Shown here: piece after piece, positions 8,020 to 16,909 of the stretch
Position numbering within the stretch: the stretch's first letter is position 1
Layout: each line of letters opens with the position of its first letter
Source of the DNA: Nitrososphaerota archaeon
GTDB taxonomy: Archaea > Thermoproteota > Nitrososphaeria > Nitrososphaerales > UBA57
DNA length: 64,000 nt
Assembly: GCA_024860875.1 (NCBI GenBank)
Contig: JACPSZ010000001.1
Location: 62,001-126,000, forward strand
Direction of reading: 5' to 3'
Program-made: the position numbers and the translations under genes
Notes under the pieces: model-generated
Databases searched by the model: none
What the model was told of the DNA's origin: nothing
The model's input: only the letters and a program-made list of their open reading frames with translations

Positions 8020-9666
8020 TTATTTTTTCGTCTTCTGCATCTCGTAGATTGCTTGAACTCTTTGGAGAGTGTCTATTTCATCCACATTCTTGTCGAGCCT
8101 TATTCTCTTGATTCTTGGAAATCGGAGAGCATAGCCGCTATCATGCCTGTCGCTTTTTTGGATAGCATCAAAAGCCACCTCCAGAATAATTTCTGGCTTA
8201 ACAAGCATTCTGTAGCCGAAATCCTGAACGAGCAGAGCCTTTACCCTCTCTGTCATATAATGGATTTCTTCATCAGAAAGACCAGAGTAAGCCTTGCCGA
8301 CTACCCTGAATTCTGCATTATCTCTAACTGCAAAAGTATAGTCAGAAATTGTCCCCGCCCTCTTTCCATGACCAAATTCTGCAGCAACGACAACGACATC
8401 TAGTGTGTCAAGCTCTTTCTTTAGTTTGATCCAATACTTCCCTCTTCTACCTGGCCAGTAAGGAGATGTTGGGTCTTTTACTACAAGCCCTTCATAGCCG
8501 AGTTTCTTGCTTGCCTCAAAAACCTTCTGCAGAGTTTCTACGCTGCTTACAGTTGCCGTCCGCGATAGTTGGATTTTGTCAGGAAGTTTTAGATTCCTTA
8601 GAAATCTTCTCCTTTGCAAGAGTGGTTTTTCTATCAAAACCTTGCCGTCAAGATAAAGAATGTCGAAACACTTGTAGACCACAGGCAGTTCTTCCATTAT
8701 TTCTTTGGTTGGAGACTTTTTCCTTATCCTCCTCTGCAACTCTTGGAATGGCAGAGGATTGTTATCCTTGAAGGGCAGAATTTCCCCATCAAGCACTATC
8801 GTGTTCGGAATCTTGAGTATTGCCTGAACAAGGTCGGGGAAACTCCAAGAAATATCTTCAAGCCTGCGTGAATAGACTTTGACTTTGGCATCTGCCTTGT
8901 GAACCTGCGCCCTTATGCCGTCGTACTTGAACTCTGCATAAACCTTCTTTTGATAATACTGTGCTATGTCTGCTGCGGTTTCCATAGTTTCAGCAAGCAT
9001 GAAGGTCGTAGGCCGGAAGATTTGCAACGTTGCTTTGTATAGTTCATTTTTCATTGCTAGAGTTGCCGTTTCGCCTATATCGCCCAAAGTGAGGTTCGCA
9101 GTTCTGACCTCTTCAAGCGATTTCCCGAATACTTTGGCCACGGATTCTTCCACTAACCCCTCTACAAGCCCAATGCGCATCTCTCCCAGCAAGAGTTTTG
9201 TCAGATACTTGGCTTCAGCGGGAGAACAGTCAAGGAAGAGCCCTTTTAGCGTCTGCCTCCTTCCTTCTTGAGAACCCTTACCAGCCATCTTTGACATATT
9301 ATCGAACGTTTGCTGAACATTCGTCACGCTGAGTTGCCTTTTGAAGAGTGGTTGGACGACCTTTTTTTCAAGCACTTCTTCTGCAACATCCCCAAGGTCT
9401 CCATACTTTCTGTACACCTCACCAAGGTCTCTGGGGTTCATTGAGCAGAGTTCGGCAACCATGTTCCAAAGAAGTGAATAGCCTGCAAAGACCTCCTTCT
9501 CCGTCCATCTTGGAAACAAGTAACCAGAAAAGTATCTGCAAACTAGAGGCAACTCCTCTTCATTCAGTTGAGCTAGAAAGCCGCTAAGAATGGAGACCTT
9601 TTCGGTTTTGCTCGAAGTTGCCCGTATGTTGCCAGCGACCCTAGCAAACTCTAGAAAACTTGTCAT
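8020..9666 (-). CDS. lig: ATP-dependent DNA ligase
   Basis: Replicative/repair DNA ligase that seals nicks using ATP. The 548 residues contain the N-terminal helical DNA-binding domain (~1-225), the adenylation motif EFKYDGIRAQVH with the AMP-bound Lys at ~247, motif III 'VLDGEILPF', motif IV 'YEGLVVKDP' and motif V 'GRRGKYWIKLKKE', then an OB-fold with 'RFPRIKRIRLDK'. The length fits archaeal LigB-type enzymes. The start ATG at 9666 lies 6 bp after the upstream rimI stop, so the two genes form a minus-strand pair. Confidence 0.95.
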   Translation of the reverse strand: MTSFLEFARVAGNIRATSSKTEKVSILSGFLAQLNEEELPLVCRYFSGYLFPRWTEKEVFAGYSLLWNMVAELCSMNPRDLGEVYRKYGDLGDVAEEVLEKKVVQPLFKRQLSVTNVQQTFDNMSKMAGKGSQEGRRQTLKGLFLDCSPAEAKYLTKLLLGEMRIGLVEGLVEESVAKVFGKSLEEVRTANLTLGDIGETATLAMKNELYKATLQIFRPTTFMLAETMETAADIAQYYQKKVYAEFKYDGIRAQVHKADAKVKVYSRRLEDISWSFPDLVQAILKIPNTIVLDGEILPFKDNNPLPFQELQRRIRKKSPTKEIMEELPVVYKCFDILYLDGKVLIEKPLLQRRRFLRNLKLPDKIQLSRTATVSSVETLQKVFEASKKLGYEGLVVKDPTSPYWPGRRGKYWIKLKKELDTLDVVVVAAEFGHGKRAGTISDYTFAVRDNAEFRVVGKAYSGLSDEEIHYMTERVKALLVQDFGYRMLVKPEIILEVAFDAIQKSDRHDSGYALRFPRIKRIRLDKNVDEIDTLQRVQAIYEMQKTKK

Positions 9667-9671
9667 TTAGG

Positions 9672-10184
9672 CTAGGATGCATTAGGAATGAGCGATAAAG
9701 CCATTAGATAGGCGCCCTCTCCGTCTCTATAATAGCCTGAGATCTTTGACGCTATCTTGAAGTTGAGCTTTTGGTAAAGCACTATCGCAGAAACATTGCT
9801 GATCCTAACTTCAAGGTACGCTTCTCCGCAACCTCTCTGCATCATGCCGTTGACGGCCTCAAGAACCAGAGATTTGCCCAAGCCTTTTCCTCTGTGCTCA
9901 TCCAAAACAGCAACGGAAACTATGTGCCCCTTTCTTGCAAACCCAAACTTCTTCAGAGTGGAAAAGCCGTATTCGATTCTGCACATTATGTAGCCTACAA
10001 TATTTCCTGCAAGCTCCGCTATGAAGAAGGTTTCTGGAGATTCTGTCAAGAGCTCTTCAAAGAATGAATCAGAGTAGTGCTCTGGCAGGGTCATCAAGTT
10101 GATGGCGACCACTCTGGGTAGGTCTTCTCGTTTGGCTGGCCTAACAATGTATTCGCCCACCCTCTTGTAGTAAGTGTTCTGCAA
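9672..10184 (-). CDS. rimI: RimI-type N-terminal acetyltransferase (GNAT)
   Basis: GNAT-fold acetyltransferase of the archaeal RimI/Ard1 group, which acetylates protein N-termini. It has 170 residues with 'FIAELAGNIVGYIMCRIEYG', the acetyl-CoA-binding segment 'VLDEHRGKGLGKSLV' (R/Q-x-x-G-x-G/A) and 'AYLEVRISNVSAIVLYQKLNF', the classic RimI signature. The gene precedes DNA ligase on the same strand with a 5-bp gap and is divergent from the site-2 protease gene. Confidence 0.9.
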   Translation of the reverse strand: MQNTYYKRVGEYIVRPAKREDLPRVVAINLMTLPEHYSDSFFEELLTESPETFFIAELAGNIVGYIMCRIEYGFSTLKKFGFARKGHIVSVAVLDEHRGKGLGKSLVLEAVNGMMQRGCGEAYLEVRISNVSAIVLYQKLNFKIASKISGYYRDGEGAYLMALSLIPNAS

Positions 10185-10244
10185 GCCAGCATGATATGGA
10201 ATAAGAGAAGTTTTAAAGATTAGCTAATAGGAGTTAATTTACAA

Positions 10245-11354
10245 ATGGAAAAGGCTCCAGAAGACATGTCTCTTACGTTTGAGGATGTAGATAGCCTTGT
10301 ACGTTCTCGGTTCACGGTGAGTTCCGTCATGCTTAGAGACAGCGATATGGTTGAATACACTATTGAAAAGGCTCCAGCCGTTAAGAAAAATTTTGAAACG
10401 TTAATTTTGAGTCTCAAGCAGAAAGGAGGTGCAGCTATACTGCGGCCGTCTGAATATGGTTTGAACCTAATTGTTCGCAAACACATGGTATATCCAGCAT
10501 CGACATCACGAATTCCAATACTTCTTCTATTTGCAACGCTTGGAACGATAACAGTTGACGGTGTACTCAGATTTCTTGCTTTTGAGGGATCCATTACGCC
10601 ATTCATAGTTCTCCTGTACACGGTAGGTCTTTTCGGGATAATCGGGACGCATGAGTTGGGACACAAAGTCGCGTCTGCAATGCATCGCACAAGGTCTTCT
10701 ATGCCTTATTTTATTCCTGGTATCCCTACCATATGGCCAACATTTGGTGCATTGATCAAGGCTACAGAACCTCCAGTCAACAAGGATTCATTGTTCGATC
10801 TTGGCATATCGGGGCCTTTAGCAGGATTAGCGGTAGCAATCCTTGTAGCTATTGGAGGAGCTTTAACGACTGTGAGCCTTACAGCCGAAGAAATTGCTAA
10901 GAAGACTGCTGCAGGTGCACTTAAGGAGATTCCTCATATTGACATCTTTAGCAACTTTATTCTGGGTATTTTTGCAAAGCAGACCGACGGTAGTATACTG
11001 GTTCTCTCGCCTTTGACATTCGCAGCGTCTCTTGGCTTCTTGGTGACCTTCCTCAACCTTATGCCTGCATGGCAGCTGGACGGAGGGCACGTTGCGAGAG
11101 CCGTGCTCAACGAGCGCGAGCACAGGTACTTTACCTATGCTAGCGCCGTAGTCATGTTTGTGCTGGGTTTCTGGCTCATGGCATTGCTAGTCATTTTCAT
11201 GTCTGCGAGGTCGCCAGAAATGAAACCTCTTGACGACGTGTCAGAACTTTCAAAATCAAGAAGAGTGTTCTTTGTTATCGTGCTGATTCTAACTGCCGCA
11301 TTGTATTATTTCACGATTCTTGATAACCCGTACTTTACAATGTCACAACTCTAG
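10245..11354 (+). CDS. Site-2-type intramembrane metalloprotease (M50)
   Basis: Integral membrane zinc protease that cleaves transmembrane substrates. The 369 residues include a soluble N-terminal ~80 residues, then about seven membrane segments. The zinc-binding motif is HELGH at 136-140 (in 'GIIGTHELGHKVASAMH'), and the third ligand lies in 'NLMPAWQLDGGHVAR'. The N-terminal portion resembles that of archaeal S2P homologues with a cytosolic extension. The 3' end overlaps the convergent LarA-like gene by 4 bp. The substrate is unknown. Confidence 0.92.
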   Translation: MEKAPEDMSLTFEDVDSLVRSRFTVSSVMLRDSDMVEYTIEKAPAVKKNFETLILSLKQKGGAAILRPSEYGLNLIVRKHMVYPASTSRIPILLLFATLGTITVDGVLRFLAFEGSITPFIVLLYTVGLFGIIGTHELGHKVASAMHRTRSSMPYFIPGIPTIWPTFGALIKATEPPVNKDSLFDLGISGPLAGLAVAILVAIGGALTTVSLTAEEIAKKTAAGALKEIPHIDIFSNFILGIFAKQTDGSILVLSPLTFAASLGFLVTFLNLMPAWQLDGGHVARAVLNEREHRYFTYASAVVMFVLGFWLMALLVIFMSARSPEMKPLDDVSELSKSRRVFFVIVLILTAALYYFTILDNPYFTMSQL

Positions 11355-12481
11355 ACTTTCAGTAGAGTTTCTGATGCCTGTGGAACTATTAGTGCCTTCG
11401 TCCTAGAACCTTGCGAAGAGAGTAAGTGGTTCAGGGCATCACTCGCCTTCTTCGCGCTTTTCAGACCGAACTTGCTTTCAATGTAGTAATTTGGCAGAGC
11501 TGAAACAACAACAAGCTCGTGAGCCTTTGAAATTTCCTGTAAGAATACCAAATCCTCAAGTCCTTCGATATATTTGCTCAACCGCGAAAGATCTTCAGAA
11601 TCTAGCCTGCCTGCACCATAAAGTTTGAAAGCCTCTGCACCCAAGCCTTCGCCGCATTCAGCAAGCAACACAATAGTACTCTTATCTCGCAACCCCCCCA
11701 AAATATTCCAGATTGATTTGACGCTGGAAGAGAGAGTTTCACCCACTCTATTCCTGCCTGGGCTGATAATTGCCGCTCTTGCCTTCTCTGCAATAGTCTT
11801 TGAAGACGCTTTTAGAAACTTTTCTTCTGCCACCTTCTGGCTGCTCTGCAGGTCTCCTATTGCGATATCGTTAACATCTCCCTGGGAAGGCACAACCGAA
11901 ATTGACAACACATCTCCAAGCTGGGTGGCATTTTCCCAGACCATTTTTGCCGCTTCCGTAGAAGTGCCTGAAGATGGCTCTAGGATTGGATGAACGATGA
12001 ACGAGTTTCCAATAACTTGGCTTTCGATTGCCCTCGTCATAGAAACCAGCCCTCCTGAGAACCCAAACAGTCCGTCAAAACCAACCTGAGAGAGCAATAT
12101 CTTGGTTGTAACATCCCCATAAACTTCTGCAATCGGTTCGCCTTCTGCGACCTGTACCATCGAAACTCTGAATGGTAACTCCTCTAACCTCTTCCTTACA
12201 GAAGCGGCGCCCTTACGCGGCACTATGAATTGAACATTGGGATTATTGTAATTCTTCTCAACCAGTACTTTTCCAATAATTGCAGCGAGCTTCAAACACG
12301 GCTCATAATCATCAGCAACGAAGATTCCAACTTTGCCTGAGAAATTAATCTGGGATAGTTTCTGTTTGATTTCATCATTTGTAAGAGTTTGCAGTGTTTT
12401 TTCTATGCTTTCAAGTATGTTCTCTATCCTTATGTCTATGGCGACCTCTACAGACCCGTAAGGAACCCAGATTTCTGGCAA
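11351..12481 (-). CDS. LarA-like (lactate racemase-domain) protein
   Basis: A 376-residue protein resembling the LarA/DUF2088 family: N-terminal 'WVPYGSVEVAIDIRIENI', then 'GKVGIFVADDYEPCLKLAA' and 'FGFSGGLVSMTRAIESQVI'. True LarA enzymes use a nickel-pincer cofactor for lactate racemisation. I do not see a clear full set of the LarA catalytic His/Lys residues, and no larB, larC or larE homologue is nearby, so racemase activity should not be assumed. The gene stands alone between an M50 protease and pyrE. Confidence 0.65.
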   Translation of the reverse strand: MPEIWVPYGSVEVAIDIRIENILESIEKTLQTLTNDEIKQKLSQINFSGKVGIFVADDYEPCLKLAAIIGKVLVEKNYNNPNVQFIVPRKGAASVRKRLEELPFRVSMVQVAEGEPIAEVYGDVTTKILLSQVGFDGLFGFSGGLVSMTRAIESQVIGNSFIVHPILEPSSGTSTEAAKMVWENATQLGDVLSISVVPSQGDVNDIAIGDLQSSQKVAEEKFLKASSKTIAEKARAAIISPGRNRVGETLSSSVKSIWNILGGLRDKSTIVLLAECGEGLGAEAFKLYGAGRLDSEDLSRLSKYIEGLEDLVFLQEISKAHELVVVSALPNYYIESKFGLKSAKKASDALNHLLSSQGSRTKALIVPQASETLLKV

Positions 12482-12534
12482 CTGCTCCTCACTTGTTCAA
12501 AAGAGCATGAATTTAAGGCTGGGCTTGGCAGACT

Positions 12535-13194
12535 ATGCATTCAGTGATGCTATTGACTAAAACTTGGGCTGTAGAAAGAAAGGATATAGTTAGAAATTTG
12601 GGCAAAGTTCTCGTAAAGAGCGGGGCTCTAAAGTTTGGAGCTTTTACCCTTGCGAGCGGGAAATTGAGCTCATATTACATCGACCTGAGAATAGTTCCTA
12701 GTCTGCCTTCAGTATTTAGTCAGATAGTTCGTGCTTATACATCTCTGATAAAGCGGAATGTTCGTGAAAATAGGTTCGATATCGTTGCAGGGATACCTAC
12801 TGCGGGGCTTACTTATGCAACAGCAGTGGCATACGAACTCTCAAAGCCTCTTATCTACATAAGAAAGGAGAAGAAAGAATATGGTGCTGGTAAGGAGGTT
12901 GAGGGTCTTCTCCCTCCTGGTGCAAAAGTTGTTATCATCGATGATGTCATAACTACTGGAGGTTCTCTGATAGCGGCTATCAATTCGGTCAGAAGAAGCG
13001 GTGGAACTGCGGAGAAAGCAGTTGTACTTATTGATAGGCTCGAAGAAGGGAGGAAAAACCTTGCAGATGTTGAAGTTGACCTGGTTTCTCTAACATCTAT
13101 AGCAGAAATAACAGATTTCCTCTACGACATGAATATCATAGAGGATGCACAGAGGAATGCCATCTATGCTCAGGCTGGCATCAGTAAATCATGA
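12535..13194 (+). CDS. pyrE: Orotate phosphoribosyltransferase
   Basis: Converts orotate and PRPP to OMP in pyrimidine synthesis. The PRPP-binding motif is 'VVIIDDVITTGGSL'; also present are the family segments 'GAFTLASGKLSSYYIDLR', 'DIVAGIPTAGLTYATAVAYE' and 'YIRKEKKEYGAGKEVEG', the flexible catalytic loop. The length of 219 residues (or slightly shorter from ATG 12547) is normal. The 3' end overlaps the convergent TBP gene by 14 bp. No other pyr gene is adjacent. Confidence 0.95.
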   Translation: MHSVMLLTKTWAVERKDIVRNLGKVLVKSGALKFGAFTLASGKLSSYYIDLRIVPSLPSVFSQIVRAYTSLIKRNVRENRFDIVAGIPTAGLTYATAVAYELSKPLIYIRKEKKEYGAGKEVEGLLPPGAKVVIIDDVITTGGSLIAAINSVRRSGGTAEKAVVLIDRLEEGRKNLADVEVDLVSLTSIAEITDFLYDMNIIEDAQRNAIYAQAGISKS

Positions 13195-13738
13195 GCTGCA
13201 TCTGCTCAAGTTTATTGTGGAGGTTGTTCACAGCCTGATATACCTCAACTTCCTTCTTCGCGCCTGTGCAGACAAGCTTTCCGCTGGCGAATAGCAGAAT
13301 TACGGTCTTCGGCTCTGACATCCTGTGAATTAGGCCTGGGAACTGCTCGGGCTCGTACATTGATCTGGGGAGCTGCCTTGCAGCCTCTTCGAGATGTACA
13401 TTGCCGCCAAGGCTCGCAGAAGCTACAATATTCTGAATTACAATCTCAGCCTCGTTTACGATGTCAATGCCTCCCTTTCTAAGTTTCTGGACAACCATTT
13501 TTACTGCTTTACTAGCTAGATCTGACGATTTAGCTCCAGTGCAGACCATCTTCCCAGAACTGAAGATCAGCGTTGCAGTCTTCGGCACCTTTAACCTGAA
13601 AACAAGGCCTGGAAATTGATCTGGATGATATTCGACATCAGTAAACGTCCTAGTGATTTGGTTCAGATCAACTCTCTGGTTTACAGATGCGGAAGCGACA
13701 ACATTTTCAATGCTGATTATTGGTTTTGTCTGTGGCAT
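13181..13738 (-). CDS. tbp: TATA-box binding protein
   Basis: General transcription factor that binds the TATA box and recruits TFB. It consists of two direct ~90-residue repeats, each with 'IENVVASASV'/'IQNIVASASL', 'PDQFPGLVFRL'/'PEQFPGLIHRM' and 'SGKMVCTGAKS'/'SGKLVCTGAKK'. I chose ATG 13738 (MPQTKPII), because six extra codons up to 13756 are outside the family. Upstream on its strand are TATA-like AGTATATATACC and TTTAAATAC near 13770-13790. This start gives 185 residues, the normal archaeal length. Confidence 0.97.
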   Translation of the reverse strand: MPQTKPIISIENVVASASVNQRVDLNQITRTFTDVEYHPDQFPGLVFRLKVPKTATLIFSSGKMVCTGAKSSDLASKAVKMVVQKLRKGGIDIVNEAEIVIQNIVASASLGGNVHLEEAARQLPRSMYEPEQFPGLIHRMSEPKTVILLFASGKLVCTGAKKEVEVYQAVNNLHNKLEQMQLMIY

Positions 13739-13819
13739 ATAATACCGAGTAACCAAACAAGAGTAACCAGTATTTAAAGGGTATATATACTCTGAATAGT
13801 TTTTGGCGATTGGTGAATT

Positions 13820-14347
13820 CTATGCCTGACTTTGCTTTGGCCTTAATTCTACGGCGAGTATTATAGAGACTATTACAATCATAAGAGCATAGTTCAGGGG
13901 AGGGCTGAGCCATATGGCTGCGTATCCAATGTACGGCACGCTGAATATCACTGTCCCAAGGTAGTGTTGAGGTCCTACTATCCAGCTGTCTTGGCTCGGG
14001 TTATTGTCTCCTTTAGTTATGACGCCTATCCCTTCCGCATTCTGCACTGTCTTGAAGACCCTGTGCACTATGATCCTGTCCATGTTGGAAGGATATTTGT
14101 ACACTATGATATCCCCTACCTTCAGGGATTCTATCGAGCCGCCATTCTTTATAGCTATGATATCGCCGACCTTGAGAGTAGGTATCATGCTCCCGCTAGA
14201 GACTACGAAAAATGGAGTTGGCGTCCCCAAAACTGTCGTAAGAGTGAACCATCCACCAAGTATCATCGCAGCTACTATTGCTAAGCTAACTAATTCACTC
14301 TTTGCAGTGTGCTTTCGATTTTCGGGAGCTGCGTCAGTCAATTGCAT
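13820..14347 (-). CDS. Type I signal peptidase, SEC11-like
   Basis: Membrane-bound signal peptidase that removes signal peptides from secreted proteins. The 175 residues contain an N-terminal membrane segment (~20-42), the catalytic Ser in 'SSGSMIPTLKVGD', the archaeal/ER-type His (instead of Lys) in 'RIIVHRVFK' and the acidic box 'ITKGDNNPSQDSW', then two C-terminal hydrophobic segments. It lies just upstream of TBP on the same strand, with about 80 bp that contain the TBP promoter. Confidence 0.92.
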   Translation of the reverse strand: MQLTDAAPENRKHTAKSELVSLAIVAAMILGGWFTLTTVLGTPTPFFVVSSGSMIPTLKVGDIIAIKNGGSIESLKVGDIIVYKYPSNMDRIIVHRVFKTVQNAEGIGVITKGDNNPSQDSWIVGPQHYLGTVIFSVPYIGYAAIWLSPPLNYALMIVIVSIILAVELRPKQSQA

Positions 14348-14504
14348 GCAACTTCAAAAGCCCCTTTTAATAAGCTATCATCTGTTCCCGCCCCTGCACA
14401 AAAAAGGGGGTTACAATAAAAAAGATTCTGGTAAAGCACTATATTCCCTTTTCCGAGGTCAATACACAAATATTCATGTCAAAAGAAGATGCTGACTTAC
14501 AGCA

Positions 14505-15518
14505 ATGCGCATAGTGATAATCGGCTTCGGAGTAGTTGGGCAGGGTTTCTGTAGCCTCCTGCATGAAAGGCGAAAGGAGCTTATTGCAAAATATGGTTTG
14601 AATCCCAAGATCGTTGGCATAACGGATACTGGAGGCGCAGCAATGGACGAAGCTGGACTTGACATTTTGAAGGTCCTTGAAATAAAGAGGAACAAAAAAT
14701 CTGTTGCTGATATTGAAGGCAAGGGGAGGAAAAAGACAGGCCTTGAGGTTATCGAAGAGGTTGAAGCAGAAGTTGTGGTTGAGGCTACCCCGACCAACAT
14801 ACAAAATGGCGAGCCTGGCATATCCCATATTGAGAAGGCCCTAAAATCGAAAAAGAATGTCATAACGGTGAACAAAGGGCCGCTTGCTCTGGCATTTCCA
14901 GCCCTTATGGAGCTTGCAAGGTACAATGGAGTTATGCTAAAGTTCAGCGGCTCTGTCGGAGGGGGAACTCCGATACTCGAATTTGGAAAACGCTGCTTGG
15001 ATGCTGACAAGATACTTGCAGTCAGAGGGATTTTAAATGGAACAACGAACTTCATCCTTACCGAGATGGATACCAATGGTTTATCGTTCAGCGAAGGGCT
15101 GGCAGACGCCCAGAGACTCGGCTACGCAGAGGCAAATCCATCCCTCGATGTCGATGGATTCGATGCGGCAGCTAAGCTCGTTATACTTGCTAACTTCCTT
15201 ATGGGCATCCCTGCAACGATAAAGGACGTTCAAATTAAAGGGATAAGGGATGTCACGCAGAAGGACATTCAGAAGGCCAAGGCTAAGGATTCAACGATCA
15301 AACTCATTGCAAGCATAAATGGAAACTTGAGCGTTAAGCCTCTGGAATTGAAAAGAAGCGACCCCATGTGCGTCAATGGAGCGTTAAATTCGGTAAAGTT
15401 CATTTCCCAATTTGCAGGGGAGCAGGTGATCATAGGAAAGGGTGCTGGAGGGACAGAAACTGCGAGTGCAATACTCAGAGACCTGCTTGAAATCAGGAAC
15501 AGTTTGAGAGTGATATAG
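14505..15518 (+). CDS. hom: Homoserine dehydrogenase
   Basis: Reduces aspartate semialdehyde to homoserine in the threonine/methionine branch. It has an N-terminal Rossmann motif 'IVIIGFGVVGQGF', 'VITVNKGPLAL', 'SGSVGGGTPI' and the family signature 'GILNGTTNFILTEM', followed by 'LGYAEANPSLDVDGFDAAAK' with the catalytic Asp/Lys. At 337 residues it lacks an ACT domain, like other archaeal short forms. It ends 2 bp before the aspartate kinase start, so the two form an operon; threonine synthase lies further along at 48 kb. Confidence 0.95.
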   Translation: MRIVIIGFGVVGQGFCSLLHERRKELIAKYGLNPKIVGITDTGGAAMDEAGLDILKVLEIKRNKKSVADIEGKGRKKTGLEVIEEVEAEVVVEATPTNIQNGEPGISHIEKALKSKKNVITVNKGPLALAFPALMELARYNGVMLKFSGSVGGGTPILEFGKRCLDADKILAVRGILNGTTNFILTEMDTNGLSFSEGLADAQRLGYAEANPSLDVDGFDAAAKLVILANFLMGIPATIKDVQIKGIRDVTQKDIQKAKAKDSTIKLIASINGNLSVKPLELKRSDPMCVNGALNSVKFISQFAGEQVIIGKGAGGTETASAILRDLLEIRNSLRVI

Positions 15519-15520
15519 AA

Positions 15521-16909
15521 ATGAAACTCGTAATGAAGTTTGGAGGAACCTCAGTAGGAGAGGGGAAGAAGATAAGGAATGTAGCGGAGATTGTAAAGCA
15601 GAACTCTAACAATAGCATAGTTATTGTAACTTCAGCAATGAACGGGATCACAGACCAGCTAATCGGCATAGTCGAAAAGGCGCGCAAGGGCGAATCCTCC
15701 AATGCAGTCCTTGACACGCTTCAAAAGAGGCACGAGCAAGCAATTCAAGATGCAATGACAAAGGCAGATGTCCGGAGCAAGGTGAAACAGGAAGTTCTCG
15801 GATTGTTTCAACGGTTAAAGAGCATAGTCGAGAGCGGAACTATACTCAAGGAACTCACTCCAAGATCAAAAGATTACATCATTTCGTTTGGAGAGAGGCT
15901 TGCAGCACCGATTCTAGCAGGTACATTAGAGGACTTGGGGTTGCGGTCCATTTACCTTATGGGAGGGGAGGCAGGAATTATAACTGATGACAGTTTTGGA
16001 GAGGCAACCCCTCTCATGGACATAACGAGGCAGAAGGTCAAAAACACGCTCGAGCCAATACTCGCGAAAGGGGTGGTTCCTGTCTTAACGGGGTTCGTAG
16101 GCGCAACTCAAAACGGGGACATTTCGACAATAGGAAGAGGAGGTTCCGACTATAGTGCCACGATAGTAGGCTCGTGTATAGACGCAGACGAAGTATGGAT
16201 TTGGACTGACGTAGATGGCCTGATGACTGCAGACCCCAATATTGTAAAGAACTGTAGGCTGATACCGCAGATTTCCTACGCCGAAGCTGCCGAGATGGTC
16301 ATACTCGGAGCTAAGGCCATGCACCCGCGGGCTTTAGAGCCTGCAAACGAGCGCAGTATACCCATTCGTATCAAGAACACTTTCAACCCTACAGCAAACG
16401 GCACTCTGATCTCAAAAGATATTACGGTAAAAAAGGGCGAGATAGTAAAGGGCGTTGCTACAATCAAAGATGTTGCACTCATCAACATTTCGGGAATGAG
16501 CATGGTAGGCATGCCGGGCACAGCGGCCAAAGTCTTCAATATCCTCGGTAGCCAAGGAATAAATGTCATAATGATCTCGCAGAGCATCTCCGAGTCTAAC
16601 ATTTCTCTGCTCGTAAGGAGGAACCAGTTAGCAAAGGGCTTGAACGCCTTGGAGTTGGCACTATTGGGAAGGAGTTCCGTCAAAGACATTTCATTCGAAG
16701 ACGATGTAAGCGCGATAGCCGTAATCGGAGCGGGAATGAAGGGCACTCATGGCGTTGCAAGCAGATTATTTGGCGCAGTAGCCAAGAAGAACATCAATGT
16801 TAGAATGATAGCACAGGGCTCATCCGAGCTTAACATTTCGTTTGTAGTAAGCGAAAACGACTGCGACGAAACTATCAGAGCTGTGCACGACGAATTTAAA
16901 TTAGGCTGA
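15521..16909 (+). CDS. lysC: Aspartate kinase
   Basis: First enzyme of the aspartate-family amino-acid pathway. The 462 residues include the N-terminal kinase motif 'VMKFGGTSVGEG', 'YIISFGERLAAPILAG', 'TIGRGGSDYSATIVG' and 'WTDVDGLMTADP', followed by two ACT domains ('VALINISGMSMVGMPGTAAK' and 'IAVIGAGMKGTHGVASRLFG'), which are the usual site of feedback control by lysine or threonine. It follows hom by 2 bp and its stop meets the convergent DRG gene at 16910. Confidence 0.96.
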   Translation: MKLVMKFGGTSVGEGKKIRNVAEIVKQNSNNSIVIVTSAMNGITDQLIGIVEKARKGESSNAVLDTLQKRHEQAIQDAMTKADVRSKVKQEVLGLFQRLKSIVESGTILKELTPRSKDYIISFGERLAAPILAGTLEDLGLRSIYLMGGEAGIITDDSFGEATPLMDITRQKVKNTLEPILAKGVVPVLTGFVGATQNGDISTIGRGGSDYSATIVGSCIDADEVWIWTDVDGLMTADPNIVKNCRLIPQISYAEAAEMVILGAKAMHPRALEPANERSIPIRIKNTFNPTANGTLISKDITVKKGEIVKGVATIKDVALINISGMSMVGMPGTAAKVFNILGSQGINVIMISQSISESNISLLVRRNQLAKGLNALELALLGRSSVKDISFEDDVSAIAVIGAGMKGTHGVASRLFGAVAKKNINVRMIAQGSSELNISFVVSENDCDETIRAVHDEFKLG